A DNA stretch of 64,000 nucleotides, from positions 62,001 through 126,000 of the forward strand of contig JAURJT010000022.1 in the NCBI GenBank assembly GCA_030832095.1, read 5' to 3'. Shown here piece after piece: positions 1-10,124 of the stretch (position 1 is the first letter of the stretch; each line of letters starts with the position of its first letter). The notes under the pieces are model-generated. The model had not been told where the DNA came from. It searched no databases and saw only the letters and a program-made list of their open reading frames with translations. The DNA is from Gammaproteobacteria bacterium. Its GTDB lineage: Bacteria; Pseudomonadota; Gammaproteobacteria; Burkholderiales; Burkholderiaceae_B. A program made the translations under genes and the position numbers.

Positions 1-624
1 TCCGGCTCGGGTAAGTCAACACTCATCCGATGTATTAATCGCCTCGAAGAACACCAACAAGGTCGGATCGTGGTTGAAGGTACCGAAATCACCAACGATA
101 TTCGTCATGTTGAGGCGATTCGTCGTGATGTTGGTATGGTGTTTCAGCATTTCAATTTGTTCCCCCATTTGACCGTGCTAGAAAATCTGACCCTTGGGCC
201 GATTTGGGTGTTAAAAACTCCTAAGGCCGAGGCCGAAGCGCGTGCGATGAAATACCTTGAGCGGGTGCGCATCGCCGAGCAGGCAAGCAAGTTTCCGGGT
301 CAGTTGTCTGGTGGGCAACAACAGCGTGTGGCAATTGCCCGCTCGCTGTGTATGGATCCCAAAGTCATGTTGTTTGATGAGCCGACCTCGGCGCTTGACC
401 CTGAAATGGTCAAAGAGGTGCTCGATGTGATGGTGAATTTAGCCGAGGACACTGGCATGACCATGCTTGTGGTGACTCATGAGATGGGCTTTGCTCGCAA
501 GGTGGCGGATCGGGTGATCTTTATGGATCAGGGCGAAATCATCGAGGAAAATACGCCCGATGCGTTTTTTGATCACCCTCAAAACGATCGAACCAAACTG
601 TTTTTGAGTCAAATTATTCATTGA
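1..624 (+). CDS. Polar amino-acid ABC transporter ATP-binding protein (5' truncated)
   Basis: The gene enters from the left edge; the first codons read [11 protein letters not shown], the second half of a Walker A loop, so only the extreme N-terminus is missing. Further along are the Q-loop region ([14 protein letters not shown]), the ABC signature [14 protein letters not shown], Walker B ([13 protein letters not shown]) and the H-loop ([10 protein letters not shown]). This pattern and the C-terminal ending match the GlnQ/HisP/ArtP family, which energises uptake of polar amino acids through a periplasmic binding protein and two inner-membrane permeases. Those partners should lie to the left, outside the window. 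The next gene is a Bug receptor of another transport class, so it is probably not a partner. Family assignment is firm; the substrate is unknown. Confidence 0.93.
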   Translation, partial: SGSGKSTLIRCINRLEEHQQGRIVVEGTEITNDIRHVEAIRRDVGMVFQHFNLFPHLTVLENLTLGPIWVLKTPKAEAEARAMKYLERVRIAEQASKFPGQLSGGQQQRVAIARSLCMDPKVMLFDEPTSALDPEMVKEVLDVMVNLAEDTGMTMLVVTHEMGFARKVADRVIFMDQGEIIEENTPDAFFDHPQNDRTKLFLSQIIH

Positions 625-660
625 ACGATTCGCAGTTCAACCCCTAGCGCTGAGGCAGCG

Positions 661-1680
661 ATGTTCAATTCAATGATGCGTGTGCGACCGTTCTTTGCTG
701 CGTTGCTGGTGCTCTGGCTTGGCATGTTCGTGACTGAGCCTCGGGCGCAAGGCGCTGCGTCAGTGGCGAGTTTTCCAACCAAGCCATTGCGCTTTGTCGT
801 TCCTTATCCACCGGGTGGCCCACTTGACGTGATGGCGCGAGTCTTGGCAGAGAAAGTGAAAGCAAGCGTGGGTCAACCTGTTGTGGTTGAAAATAAGCCT
901 GGCGCAGGTGGCAATATCGGTGCTGATTTAATTGCGAAAGCGCAGCCAGACGGTTACGCCTTGGTGATGGGGGCGGTGGCTACCCACGCGATTAACCCTT
1001 GGCTGTTTGCTTCGATTCCGTATGATTCAGTTAAAGATTTTGCGCCCGTCGTGCTAGTGGCCTCTGTGCCAAACGTGTTGTTGGTCAATCTTGATTTCGC
1101 TCAAAAAAATAATATTCAGACAGTGCAAGATCTTGTCGCGTATGCGCGTAAAAATCCAGGACAATTGAATTACGGCTCGGGTGGCTCAGGCAGCGCTGGG
1201 CATTTGGCGGGTGCTTTATTAAGTGCGCGTGCGAAGGTTGAGATGGTGCATATTCCGTACCAAGGTGCAGCGCCCGCGCAATTAGCGTTGCTGTCAGGTC
1301 AGTCAGCCTTGATGTTTGATAACTTGGCGGCAGCGGCTAACTTAATTCGCGAGAAAAAAGTGAAAGCTCTGGCGGTGACAACGAAGGCACGCTCAGGGTT
1401 ATTGCCCGAGTTGCCCACCATGCAAGACGCGGGCATCGAGCCGTTTGATATTGGCACTTGGTTTGGCGTGTTCACCACTGCAGGCACCCCCGCGGCGATC
1501 GTTGAAAAGCTGCACACGGCTTATATGGCGGCGCTTGCTGAACCCGAGGTGAAAGAGCGCTTAAAAGCCATGGGCTCTGAAGCCGCGGCGTTGTCGGTGG
1601 CGCAATTTAGTGCCTTTGTGGCAACCGAGCGGGCCAAGTATCAAGAGTTGGTCAAGCTGTCAGGTGCGATTAACCAGTGA
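661..1680 (+). CDS. Bug-family (TctC) tripartite tricarboxylate-type solute receptor
   Basis: A 339-residue periplasmic binding protein. Residues 1–30 form a signal peptide (a hydrophobic stretch, then ALL-type residues and EPRAQG). The mature part has the Bug signature: FPTKPLRFVVPYPPGGPLD, then GQPVVVENKPGAGGNIGAD, then the YGSGGSGSAGHLAG segment and the AMLxFD-like LMFDNLAAA region. Bug receptors are greatly expanded in Alcaligenaceae and bind small carboxylates or amides; most are orphans without adjacent TctA/TctB membrane genes, as here. It follows the ABC ATPase by 36 bp, but the two belong to different transporter families. The ligand cannot be predicted. Its last 40 bases are the first unit of a tandem repeat that runs on past the stop codon. 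Confidence 0.93.
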   Translation: MFNSMMRVRPFFAALLVLWLGMFVTEPRAQGAASVASFPTKPLRFVVPYPPGGPLDVMARVLAEKVKASVGQPVVVENKPGAGGNIGADLIAKAQPDGYALVMGAVATHAINPWLFASIPYDSVKDFAPVVLVASVPNVLLVNLDFAQKNNIQTVQDLVAYARKNPGQLNYGSGGSGSAGHLAGALLSARAKVEMVHIPYQGAAPAQLALLSGQSALMFDNLAAAANLIREKKVKALAVTTKARSGLLPELPTMQDAGIEPFDIGTWFGVFTTAGTPAAIVEKLHTAYMAALAEPEVKERLKAMGSEAAALSVAQFSAFVATERAKYQELVKLSGAINQ

Positions 1681-1800
1681 TTAAGAGTTGGTCAAGCTGT
1701 CAGATGCGACTAAGCAGTGACCACTAGCTGGTCAAGCTTTCGGGTACGACCAACCACCGATTAAAAGCGGGCTAAGCTTTTAGGCACGGCAGGTTAACCA
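1641..1800. repeat. Four head-to-tail 40-bp repeats, progressively diverged
   Basis: Units are 1641–1680, 1681–1720, 1721–1760 and 1761–1800, each exactly 40 bp. Unit 1 is the end of the Bug receptor gene including its stop codon. Compared with unit 1 by eye, unit 2 matches at 36 of 40 positions, unit 3 at 29 and unit 4 at about 20. The shared core reads GGTCAAGCT in units 1–3 and GGCTAAGCT in unit 4. Unit 4 overlaps the last codons of the converging MFS gene. No insertion-sequence features are seen. Confidence 0.85.
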
Positions 1801-3248
1801 GGTCGATTTTGTCGCAAACTTTCGCCAGCATCAGCTGGTAGCCGCCAGAACGCAAAACTTGGCAAGGCACTCAGCACACCAATCACGACAAAGCCGACGA
1901 CAACATCGGCTGCGATGAGCTGACTCGAGCCTCGCCACAGCATACTCAGGTGAAGCGCTTCTGCGGCCACCCCCACCCCTAAGCTCACACCAAGTTGTTG
2001 CCCCATTGCGGCAAAGCTGCTCGCGCGGCTCATGCTAGTTTGCGAGATGTCGGCATAGGCCAAGGTGTTGATCGCAGTGAACTGCAATGATCTAAAAAAA
2101 CCGCCAAGCAGCAACACACCAATCATGACGACTGCCGGTGTTGACGCGGTAAAAAAGGCGCAACAGGCAAGGCTTGCCCCGGTAAAGACAGCATTGACGG
2201 TTAGCACGCGTCGATAGCCCCAGCGATCAAGAATACGCGGCGCCGCAATTTTCATGGCGAGTGCTCCGACCGCGCCAGCAAAGGTAATCAGGCCCGCTGA
2301 AAGCGCACTGAGCCCAAAGCCGATTTGCAGCATTAAGGCTAATAAGTAGGGGACAGCACCGACCCCGAAACGACAAAGATTGCCCGCAATCGTTGAGACC
2401 CTGAACGTGTGAATTTTCAATAAAGACAAATCCAAGATGGGATCTGGATGATGCTGCGAATGCCAGTAATACAGCGCACCTGAAATCAGGCCGGTTGCAA
2501 TCAGGGCTGCCGACACCGCAATGGAAGGGCCACCTTGACCTAAGGACTCAAAGCCCGCGACCAAGGTTGCCATGCACAGCGCGCTGAGCACAAATCCTAA
2601 CCAGTCCAGCGGGCGAGCTTGGTGATCAGCGGGTAATTCGCGTACGAAACGCAAAATCATCCAGATACCTAAGATGCCAATTGGGAGGTTGATTAAAAAG
2701 ATCCAGTGCCACGAGGCATAGGTCACTAAAAATCCGCCAAGTGGGGGCCCGGCCATCGGCCCAATCAACGCTGGCATTGATAAAAAGGCCATGGCCTTTA
2801 ATAGTTCGTGTTTGGGGATCGTGCGCAACAGAATGATTCGCCCGACGGGTACCATCATGGCCCCCCCGATGCCCTGAACGATGCGCGACAAGACAAGCTC
2901 TGTGAGCGTGGTTGACAGCGCACAGGTCAGGGAGCTGAGTGTAAACAGAGCGATGGCGGCAATAAAGACGCGTCTGGCCCCATAGCGATCAGCGGCCCAG
3001 CCACTAATGGGTACAAAGACGGCTACGGCAAGCAGATACGAAGTGATTGCAATATTCAGGCGTACAGGGTCGGCGCCCAAATCAGCCGCCATGGTTGGCA
3101 AGGCCGTTGTGACCACGGTTGAGTCGAGCATTTGCATAAGCAGTGCGCAACCGACGATAAATGGCAGCATTCGCTCGGGTTTTGCCGAATCTTTTGGTGA
3201 AGGTGAGGCTGGTTGTGGGTGGTTTAGCCCAAGTGGAGCAATCGACAT
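1794..3248 (-). CDS. DHA2-family (EmrB/QacA-like) MFS drug exporter
   Basis: A 484-residue inner-membrane protein with about 14 hydrophobic segments, the size and topology of the 14-TM DHA2 family of proton-driven drug exporters. The N-terminal helix carries the family pattern LDSTVVTTALPTMAADLG, followed by the loop motif GWAADRYGARRVF (MFS motif A) and, in TM5, GPMAGPPLGGFL (antiporter motif C). There is no neighbouring membrane-fusion gene of the EmrA type and no adjacent regulator, so the pump is probably stand-alone. It converges on the Bug receptor gene, and its stop lies within the 40-bp repeat block. The exported compound is unknown. Confidence 0.9.
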   Translation of the reverse strand: MSIAPLGLNHPQPASPSPKDSAKPERMLPFIVGCALLMQMLDSTVVTTALPTMAADLGADPVRLNIAITSYLLAVAVFVPISGWAADRYGARRVFIAAIALFTLSSLTCALSTTLTELVLSRIVQGIGGAMMVPVGRIILLRTIPKHELLKAMAFLSMPALIGPMAGPPLGGFLVTYASWHWIFLINLPIGILGIWMILRFVRELPADHQARPLDWLGFVLSALCMATLVAGFESLGQGGPSIAVSAALIATGLISGALYYWHSQHHPDPILDLSLLKIHTFRVSTIAGNLCRFGVGAVPYLLALMLQIGFGLSALSAGLITFAGAVGALAMKIAAPRILDRWGYRRVLTVNAVFTGASLACCAFFTASTPAVVMIGVLLLGGFFRSLQFTAINTLAYADISQTSMSRASSFAAMGQQLGVSLGVGVAAEALHLSMLWRGSSQLIAADVVVGFVVIGVLSALPSFAFWRLPADAGESLRQNRPG

Positions 3249-3338
3249 CGCGGCAATCTTAGGGGGTCAAGGCACTAATCATCAGGGGTCAGGCTCTACA
3301 GTACACTAAGCACTAGTCCAATTATTTATAAAAACGCC

Positions 3339-3527
3339 ATGGCTGAGAACTACACTTCAGAAATTACCCAATTTCTTCAGGCTTACAAAGCCGCTCACAC
3401 TGATGTTGAACAACGCCAGCGTGATGGGCGCGCGCGCTTATGGGATAAGTCGCAAGACCCGGAACTGGCTGAAGGGTTCAAACAGGCGCGGGTTCGTCAA
3501 AGCCCCTACGTGTATCAAAATAGTTAG
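3339..3527 (+). CDS. DUF3460 family small protein
   Basis: A 62-residue hydrophilic protein beginning MAENYTSEITQFLQAYKAAH and ending in a conserved-looking RQSPYVYQ segment. It matches my recollection of DUF3460, a short family found mainly in Burkholderiales. It sits 5 bp before scpA and is followed by panC, an arrangement I recall as recurrent in that order, so it is probably co-transcribed with scpA. No catalytic motif, membrane segment or signal peptide is visible. The function is unknown. The abundance of Q, K, R and E residues suggests a soluble, mostly helical protein. Confidence 0.85.
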   Translation: MAENYTSEITQFLQAYKAAHTDVEQRQRDGRARLWDKSQDPELAEGFKQARVRQSPYVYQNS

Positions 3528-3532
3528 TTTTC

Positions 3533-5286
<1,754 letters not shown>

Positions 5287-5389
5287 GCGTTGCGGTCACA
5301 ACCTAGGGTTAATCCGCCTGTCAGATTTGACAGCTATTCGTGTTTGCTCACTCATGACAGACTGCGCTTCGTGTTGACACGGAGGCCGT

Positions 5390-5683
5390 ATGAAATTTTC
5401 AGAAAACAGGGCAGACAGTGGCTGGAAAGCGCTGACCGCGCGCGAGCGTGATGTGATTCATCCTGTCGCCGAGGGCAAGTCCAACAAGTTAATCGCGAGT
5501 GAATTGGGGATTTCAATGCGGACTGTTGAGGCGCATCGTGCTCGAATCTTTCACAAAATGGGGGTGCGCAACGCTGCACAGTTGGCGCGGACGGTTTGCA
5601 TTAGTCCCGAGCCACCGCTCCCGTCCGAGCCAGGCCTTAGCCGACCGCATGACCTTGGCTGGATTCCAGATCAGGTCGATTAG
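5390..5683 (+). CDS. Free-standing LuxR/FixJ-type helix-turn-helix protein
   Basis: A 97-residue protein made almost wholly of a LuxR-type DNA-binding domain: LTARERDVIHPVAEGKSNKL is followed by IASELGISMRTVEAHRARIF and then HKMGVRNAAQLART. The closest pattern is the FixJ/NarL output domain. There is no room for a phosphoacceptor receiver domain (about 120 residues) upstream; instead there are only 17 leader residues, and the tail is proline-rich. It may be a truncated response regulator or a genuine single-domain regulator. GGAGG stands 5 bases before the ATG. No sensor kinase is adjacent, and the target is unknown. Its neighbours are panC and a converging lipoprotein gene. Confidence 0.82.
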   Translation: MKFSENRADSGWKALTARERDVIHPVAEGKSNKLIASELGISMRTVEAHRARIFHKMGVRNAAQLARTVCISPEPPLPSEPGLSRPHDLGWIPDQVD

Positions 5684-5725
5684 GTCTCAGCGCGGTGTCG
5701 GCCCAGTTGACGGCCTAACCAGAGA

Positions 5726-6577
5726 TTACGGGCAGTTTGGCGCGGGCTTACCTTTCAATTCATCGATTGGGTCAAGATCAGGTTGACGCGAAAGATTGTA
5801 GGTGAGGTTCGCTGTGCCGCCGTTCATTGAAATGAGTCGCAGCATATTGCCCGAGGTCATTGCGAGCTCGGCACGCACATTACCTTGATTGTTTAGCAGC
5901 ACTACGCGAGGCACTGCTTGAGCCGATGCTCGCCAGCAACCCTGATCGGTTTGCACGGCACTGTTCTTGCTACTTTGGTCTAGGTAGGTTGCGCGCGCGC
6001 GCCAGCGGCCATTAGGCGCCAGCGTGATGGTCACGCGCTGTGCTGAACATTTCATTTCGGGATGAAAACAAGGCAAGGTGCCGGCAAAGCTTTGAGGTTC
6101 GGGGATCAGAGTGGCCTGCAGGCTTTCGGCTGGTGCTGCAGCAGCGCTCGAGCTTGAATCAACGGTTGAACCTGCGTTTGAGGGCGGGGCATCAACTGGG
6201 GCGTTGGCGCTGTCATAGGTTGCGGCAGTGGCAGGGGCACCTGAGGTTATGTTGGTACCCGCGACTTGCCCGGGCGCCGCTGCGCGCGTATTTGCCGCGA
6301 CAGCGCTTGGGGCCACCGTTGACGTGGCCGCGTTTCGGGTCGCAGTGCCTGGCTGCTGCAGACCAATTTGGATCTGGCTTGGTGCACGCAACGTTTGGTT
6401 GTTATAGATGCCATCGCCTTGGGCGATCGCGTCAGTGGTTGTGCTGGCTGGGGGAGGGTTGTAGTAGCCCGCCTGCTGCATCTGAGCACAGCCCGTTAGC
6501 CCCACTGCTAATAAAGCAATCAAGTGAGGGCGAAATTTTAATGTGTGCTGGGCGAGGCGCCCTGTGCTTCGAAACAT
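5726..6577 (-). CDS. Outer-membrane lipoprotein with C-terminal NlpE-like domain
   Basis: A 283-residue lipoprotein. A positively charged leader is followed by the lipobox GLTGC, with the acylated cysteine at residue 30. Residues 31–165 are low-complexity, rich in A, S, T, P and N. The last 115 residues hold a folded domain starting GTLPCFHPEMKCSAQRVTIT, reminiscent of the NlpE/META barrel (a TLPC start, beta strands, then a CW pair in DQGCWRAS). NlpE proteins sense surface contact and copper in enterobacteria, but this match rests on a short pattern and function should not be transferred. An AGGAAG site precedes the ATG. It is monocistronic and divergent from the prepilin-peptidase-like gene. 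Confidence 0.75.
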   Translation of the reverse strand: MFRSTGRLAQHTLKFRPHLIALLAVGLTGCAQMQQAGYYNPPPASTTTDAIAQGDGIYNNQTLRAPSQIQIGLQQPGTATRNAATSTVAPSAVAANTRAAAPGQVAGTNITSGAPATAATYDSANAPVDAPPSNAGSTVDSSSSAAAAPAESLQATLIPEPQSFAGTLPCFHPEMKCSAQRVTITLAPNGRWRARATYLDQSSKNSAVQTDQGCWRASAQAVPRVVLLNNQGNVRAELAMTSGNMLRLISMNGGTANLTYNLSRQPDLDPIDELKGKPAPNCP

Positions 6578-6670
6578 AATCGAGACTTCCTAATTCAAGA
6601 GACTTCGAGGATTCTATGCATTCTACGCATTTGGCACAGTCCATGCACAGTAACTTCGTAGCAAACCGCT

Positions 6671-7411
6671 ATGTTTGAAAGATTGATGAGCGCTTTGGTG
6701 GTTGGACTGCCTCTGGGGGGGCTCAGTGCGTTGATCTTGGTGCCTTTTGCGCGCGAGTTGTCTGGACGCTTAATAGCGCAGTACGCGGCGACCGATGCGC
6801 TGACGGCAAGCGTGAGCTCGTACTCGTCAGGCACAAAATATTACTTAGATGTACGGTTAATAGGCAGTCTGTGCGTCTGCGATGTACTTGTCGTGCTGAA
6901 CTGGGGTGTCAGTTGGCAAGCCTGGATGGCCGCCAGTTACTGCGCGACTCTGCAGGTATTGGCGCGGATTGATGTGCAGACCCGACTTTTACCTGACATG
7001 CTGACGCTTCCACTACTTTGGGCAGGTTTGCTGTTTCACTGGTCAGGCGGGTGGATTGAGCTAGACGACGCCGTGGCGGGTGCCGCGGCGGGATATGGGA
7101 TGCTATGGTTAATTTGGGCTGCGTTTCGGGGCTGCAGTGGTCGCGATGGCATTGGTTTTGGGGATTTAAAACTCGCTGCTGCAAACGGCGCTTGGCTAGG
7201 TGTCGAGGCCCTGCCTTGGGCGTTACTGGCGGCATCGCTGGCAGCCAGCGTGGCCGCGTTGTTTGGACGTGCGAGCGGGCGCCTAAAGGGGTTCGAGGCT
7301 GTGGCGTTTGGACCTTATTTGGCAATGGGCGCTATCCTCGTGCTATTTTGTACGCAAAATAGCTTGTCAGCTCTTTCGTTTGGGTTCCTGACAGGCCTGC
7401 TCGTAAGGTGA
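6671..7411 (+). CDS. A24-type prepilin peptidase lacking the methylase domain
   Basis: A 246-residue polytopic membrane protein. The two catalytic aspartates of type IV prepilin peptidases are present: D101 in IDVQTRLLPDMLTLP and D165 in GIGFGDLKLAAANGAWLG, followed by FGPYLA near residue 230. The N-terminal third of PilD enzymes normally holds a zinc-binding CxxC pair and methylates the mature pilin; here that region has no such cysteines and is a divergent hydrophobic segment. In related genomes pilB–pilC–pilD precede coaE and zapD; pilB and pilC are absent here, so this may be a relic or a peptidase for an unlinked Tad/Flp-type system. The start is uncertain because no clear ribosome site precedes the ATG. 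Confidence 0.8.
   Translation: MFERLMSALVVGLPLGGLSALILVPFARELSGRLIAQYAATDALTASVSSYSSGTKYYLDVRLIGSLCVCDVLVVLNWGVSWQAWMAASYCATLQVLARIDVQTRLLPDMLTLPLLWAGLLFHWSGGWIELDDAVAGAAAGYGMLWLIWAAFRGCSGRDGIGFGDLKLAAANGAWLGVEALPWALLAASLAASVAALFGRASGRLKGFEAVAFGPYLAMGAILVLFCTQNSLSALSFGFLTGLLVR
7342..7363. other. Strong hairpin inside the 3' end of the prepilin-peptidase-like gene
   Basis: The arms GCTATTTTG (7342–7350) and CAAAATAGC (7355–7363) are perfect 9-bp complements around a TACG tetraloop. The hairpin lies 45 bases before the coaE start. There is no following U-tract, so it is not a standard terminator; it could slow ribosomes or stabilise a processed coaE message. Confidence 0.45.
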
Positions 7412-8049
7412 ATATGCAGACTTCGAAGTTTAAATTGGGCCTGACCGGAGGGATTGGTTCGGGCAAGACCCAGGTCGCCAACTTGCTTGCCGGGTGGGGC
7501 GCGTCGGTGATCGACACCGATCTGATCGCCCACAGCCTGACAGCCCCAGCCGGACAAGCTATCGACCCGATTCGGCAAGCCTTTGGTGCTGATGTCATTG
7601 AGCCCTCAGGCGCTCTGAACCGGGCCCGGATGCGAGAGCTAGTGTTCACTGACCCGGCTCGGCGGGCTGAGCTTGAGGCGATTTTGCATCCGTTGATTGG
7701 CCAGACTGTGCGCCAAGAGGCTGCGCTTGCGCAGGGGCTATATCTTGTATTTGTGGTGCCTTTGCTGGTTGAGTCAGGTCGCTGGCGTCAGCAAATTGAT
7801 CGCCTGTGCGTGGTGGATTGCGATCAAGAGACCCAGATTCAGCGGGTGCAGGCCCGCAATGGCATCGAACTTGCGACGATCCATAATATTCTTGCGGCGC
7901 AGGCAACACGCGAGCAGCGATTGGCGGCGGCCGACGATGTGATTGACAATTCAAAGGCGGTTTCGATGGCCGCCCTAGAAAAACAAGTATTGGTGTTGCA
8001 CCAAGGCTGGTGTAACCTTGCACAACTTGCGTCAAATCGCGCATCCTAA
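7408..8049 (+). CDS. coaE: Dephospho-CoA kinase
   Basis: CoaE phosphorylates the 3'-OH of dephospho-CoA, the last step of coenzyme A synthesis. The 213-residue protein begins with the P-loop GLTGGIGSGKT (residues 11–21) and continues with VIDTDLIAHSL, the substrate lid region RARMRELVFTDPARRAELEAILHPLI, and the conserved VVPLLVESG. The GTG start at 7408 overlaps the TGA of the upstream gene by four bases (GTGA), indicating translational coupling; an in-frame ATG at 7414 is an alternative start. It forms a set with the prepilin-peptidase-like gene and zapD, as in many betaproteobacteria. Together with panC it covers both ends of the pantothenate-to-CoA pathway. Confidence 0.95.
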   Translation: MNMQTSKFKLGLTGGIGSGKTQVANLLAGWGASVIDTDLIAHSLTAPAGQAIDPIRQAFGADVIEPSGALNRARMRELVFTDPARRAELEAILHPLIGQTVRQEAALAQGLYLVFVVPLLVESGRWRQQIDRLCVVDCDQETQIQRVQARNGIELATIHNILAAQATREQRLAAADDVIDNSKAVSMAALEKQVLVLHQGWCNLAQLASNRAS

Positions 8050-8084
8050 CTCGCCGAGCACTCAGCTAACTACATGCAAATATT

Positions 8085-8837
8085 GTGACTTTGTTCGAAT
8101 ATCCTTTCAATGAACGTGTTCGGGCGCTGCTGCGCCTCGAGTCGTTGTTTGATCGAATGTTGTTTTTTGCTGGATTAAGCGATGCCCGTCAGCATCAAGT
8201 TGCACTCTCTGCCTTGTTTGACCTGATGGATGCCACCGAGCGCACCGACATTAAAGGTAGTGTTTTACAAGACCTTGAACGACAGCGTATGGTGCTCGTT
8301 GGGTTAAAAGATCACCCTGGCGTCGATACAAAAACTCTGAAAAGTATGTTGGCAGAAATTGAGAAAGCTGCCGCCAATCTCAATGCGAGTGGCCGTACTG
8401 GGCAGTCGCTGCGCGAAAATGAATGGCTCACTAGTTTGCGTGGGCGTTTGGTTGTGCCTGGCGGGGGCACTCAGGTAGACATGCCTTCTTTTCATGCTTG
8501 GCAAAGCTTGCCTGATGCCCAACGTCAGGCTGATTTGCAACGCTGGATTTCAAGCTTGATGCCAGTCCACATCGGCATTGCGATCGTCTTACGATTGTTG
8601 CGCGACTCGGGTGAGGCAGTGAAAGCTGTGGCACCTCAGGGGGCTTACCAGCAAATGTTGGCGGGTAAAACCTATCAGCTTCTGCGTGTCTGGGTCGATG
8701 ACGCTGCTGGTGTCTTTCCTGAAATCAGTGCCAATAAGTATATGGTCTGGATTCGTTATTCGGCGCAGCAAGGTGATCAGCGACCGCAAGCCGTGGCACA
8801 GGATGTTGCCTTCAAAATGACCCTTTGCGCCCTGTAG
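8085..8837 (+). CDS. zapD: Cell division protein ZapD
   Basis: ZapD (formerly DUF1342/YacF) binds FtsZ and bundles its filaments at the division ring. The 250-residue protein opens with the family's typical TLFEYPFNERVRALLRLESL and continues with HQVALSALFDLMDATERTDIKGSVLQDL, matching family length and order. The C-terminal part ends in a beta domain (YQQMLAGKTYQLLRVWVDD). The start is GTG at 8085; no in-frame ATG fits the conserved N-terminus. It lies 35 bp after coaE. The yacG gene that often follows zapD is missing here, and an RND pump operon starts 18 bp after the stop. Confidence 0.93.
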   Translation: MTLFEYPFNERVRALLRLESLFDRMLFFAGLSDARQHQVALSALFDLMDATERTDIKGSVLQDLERQRMVLVGLKDHPGVDTKTLKSMLAEIEKAAANLNASGRTGQSLRENEWLTSLRGRLVVPGGGTQVDMPSFHAWQSLPDAQRQADLQRWISSLMPVHIGIAIVLRLLRDSGEAVKAVAPQGAYQQMLAGKTYQLLRVWVDDAAGVFPEISANKYMVWIRYSAQQGDQRPQAVAQDVAFKMTLCAL

Positions 8838-8855
8838 GGTCGCCTGGAAACGCTA

Positions 8856-10124
8856 ATGGTAGAACGTTCGTCAACGCACTCTTTCGTGCGATCGCCGCTT
8901 GTATGGATCGTCAGTGTAGTGTTGGTGGCGCTCGCAGTTTGGTGGTTTATGCCTAGCGCGCCGACCCCTGCAAAGAAGGGGCCGCCAGCTGGGTTTGTGC
9001 CGTCTGTTCCAGTCAAGGTCGACGTTGCTCGCGTGCAAGACTTGGATATATTTTTACGTGGTCTTGGTACCGTCACGGCCTTTAACACAGTCACGGTGCG
9101 CAGCCGCGTGCAAGGTGAATTAATCGAAGTCTTGTTCAAAGAAGGCGAGCAGGTCAAAGATGATCAGTTGCTCGCCAGAATCGACCCTCGCTCGTTCGAG
9201 GTAGCCCTCGAGCAGGCGCTTGGGCAGCAACAACAAAATGAATCCCAATACCAAAACGCCAGGCGTGATTTACAGCGCTATCAAACCTTGCGCAAACAAG
9301 ATTCGATTGCACCTCAGATGCTCGATACTCAACTGGCGCTAGTCAGTAAGTTTGAGGGACAACTCAAAAGCGACCAGGCAGCCGTGAATAGTGCACGATT
9401 GCAGCTTGATTACACCCGCATCACCGCACCGATTGCGGGTCGTCTTGGACTGCGGCGTGTCGATGCGGGTAATCTGATCAACGCCAATGACCCGCTGGGT
9501 TTGGTAGTGATCACGCAGACACAACCGATTACCGTGTTGTTTACTCTCGCCGAAAACGATTTGCCCGCCGTGCGTGGGCCCTTACTGGCCGGGCAAACGC
9601 TGACAGTCCAGGCGTACGATCGCTCTGATCAAGTGCAATTGGCCCAGGGCGAGTTGATGACGATTGATAACCAAATCGATGTGACGACAGGCACAGTCAA
9701 GCTCAAGGCGCGATTTAATAACGAAGCTGATGCGTTGTTTCCAAACCAGTTTGTGAATGTGCGCATGAAGGTCAACACTGTGAAAGACGCGTTAACCATC
9801 CCGTCGGGGGCGCTGCAGCAGGGCAATCAAGGTGCCTTTGTATATGTGATTTTGCCAGACGATACCGTCGCGGTAAGATCCGTCAAAACAGGTGCACGCA
9901 GTGGCGATCGGGTGGCGGTCCTCGAGGGTGTTCAGGTTGGTGAGCGAGTCGTGCTTGAGGGCACAGACCGTTTGCGCGCAGGCGCAAAGGCACGCGTCAT
10001 TGGTGGCTCTGAGGGTGCGGGTAGCCGTGCGCCTGGCGCGGGCGGGCGCTCCCCTGGGGGCGGCGCTCCAGCGAATCAAGGTGCCGGAGCACCTGGCTCT
10101 ACTGCGGCACCGCCTCGGCCGTGA
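8856..10124 (+). CDS. RND efflux periplasmic adaptor (MdtA-like)
   Basis: A 422-residue membrane-fusion protein that links the inner-membrane RND pump to the outer-membrane channel. Residues 14–33 form one membrane anchor. The lipoyl/barrel-sandwich half-motifs are visible ([20 protein letters not shown] and, after a helical hairpin of about 90 residues, [20 protein letters not shown]). The beta-barrel and membrane-proximal domains follow ([20 protein letters not shown]). The tail is a low-complexity stretch rich in G, A, P and R, as in some MdtA homologues. It is the first gene of a four-gene operon; its stop overlaps the next start by four bases. Confidence 0.93.
   Translation: MVERSSTHSFVRSPLVWIVSVVLVALAVWWFMPSAPTPAKKGPPAGFVPSVPVKVDVARVQDLDIFLRGLGTVTAFNTVTVRSRVQGELIEVLFKEGEQVKDDQLLARIDPRSFEVALEQALGQQQQNESQYQNARRDLQRYQTLRKQDSIAPQMLDTQLALVSKFEGQLKSDQAAVNSARLQLDYTRITAPIAGRLGLRRVDAGNLINANDPLGLVVITQTQPITVLFTLAENDLPAVRGPLLAGQTLTVQAYDRSDQVQLAQGELMTIDNQIDVTTGTVKLKARFNNEADALFPNQFVNVRMKVNTVKDALTIPSGALQQGNQGAFVYVILPDDTVAVRSVKTGARSGDRVAVLEGVQVGERVVLEGTDRLRAGAKARVIGGSEGAGSRAPGAGGRSPGGGAPANQGAGAPGSTAAPPRP

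Noticed and set aside
6040-6579. 179-codon plus-strand frame opposite the NlpE-like lipoprotein gene
   Set aside because: The minus-strand protein has a signal peptide, lipobox and ribosome site; the plus-strand frame is W/R/L-rich without motifs.
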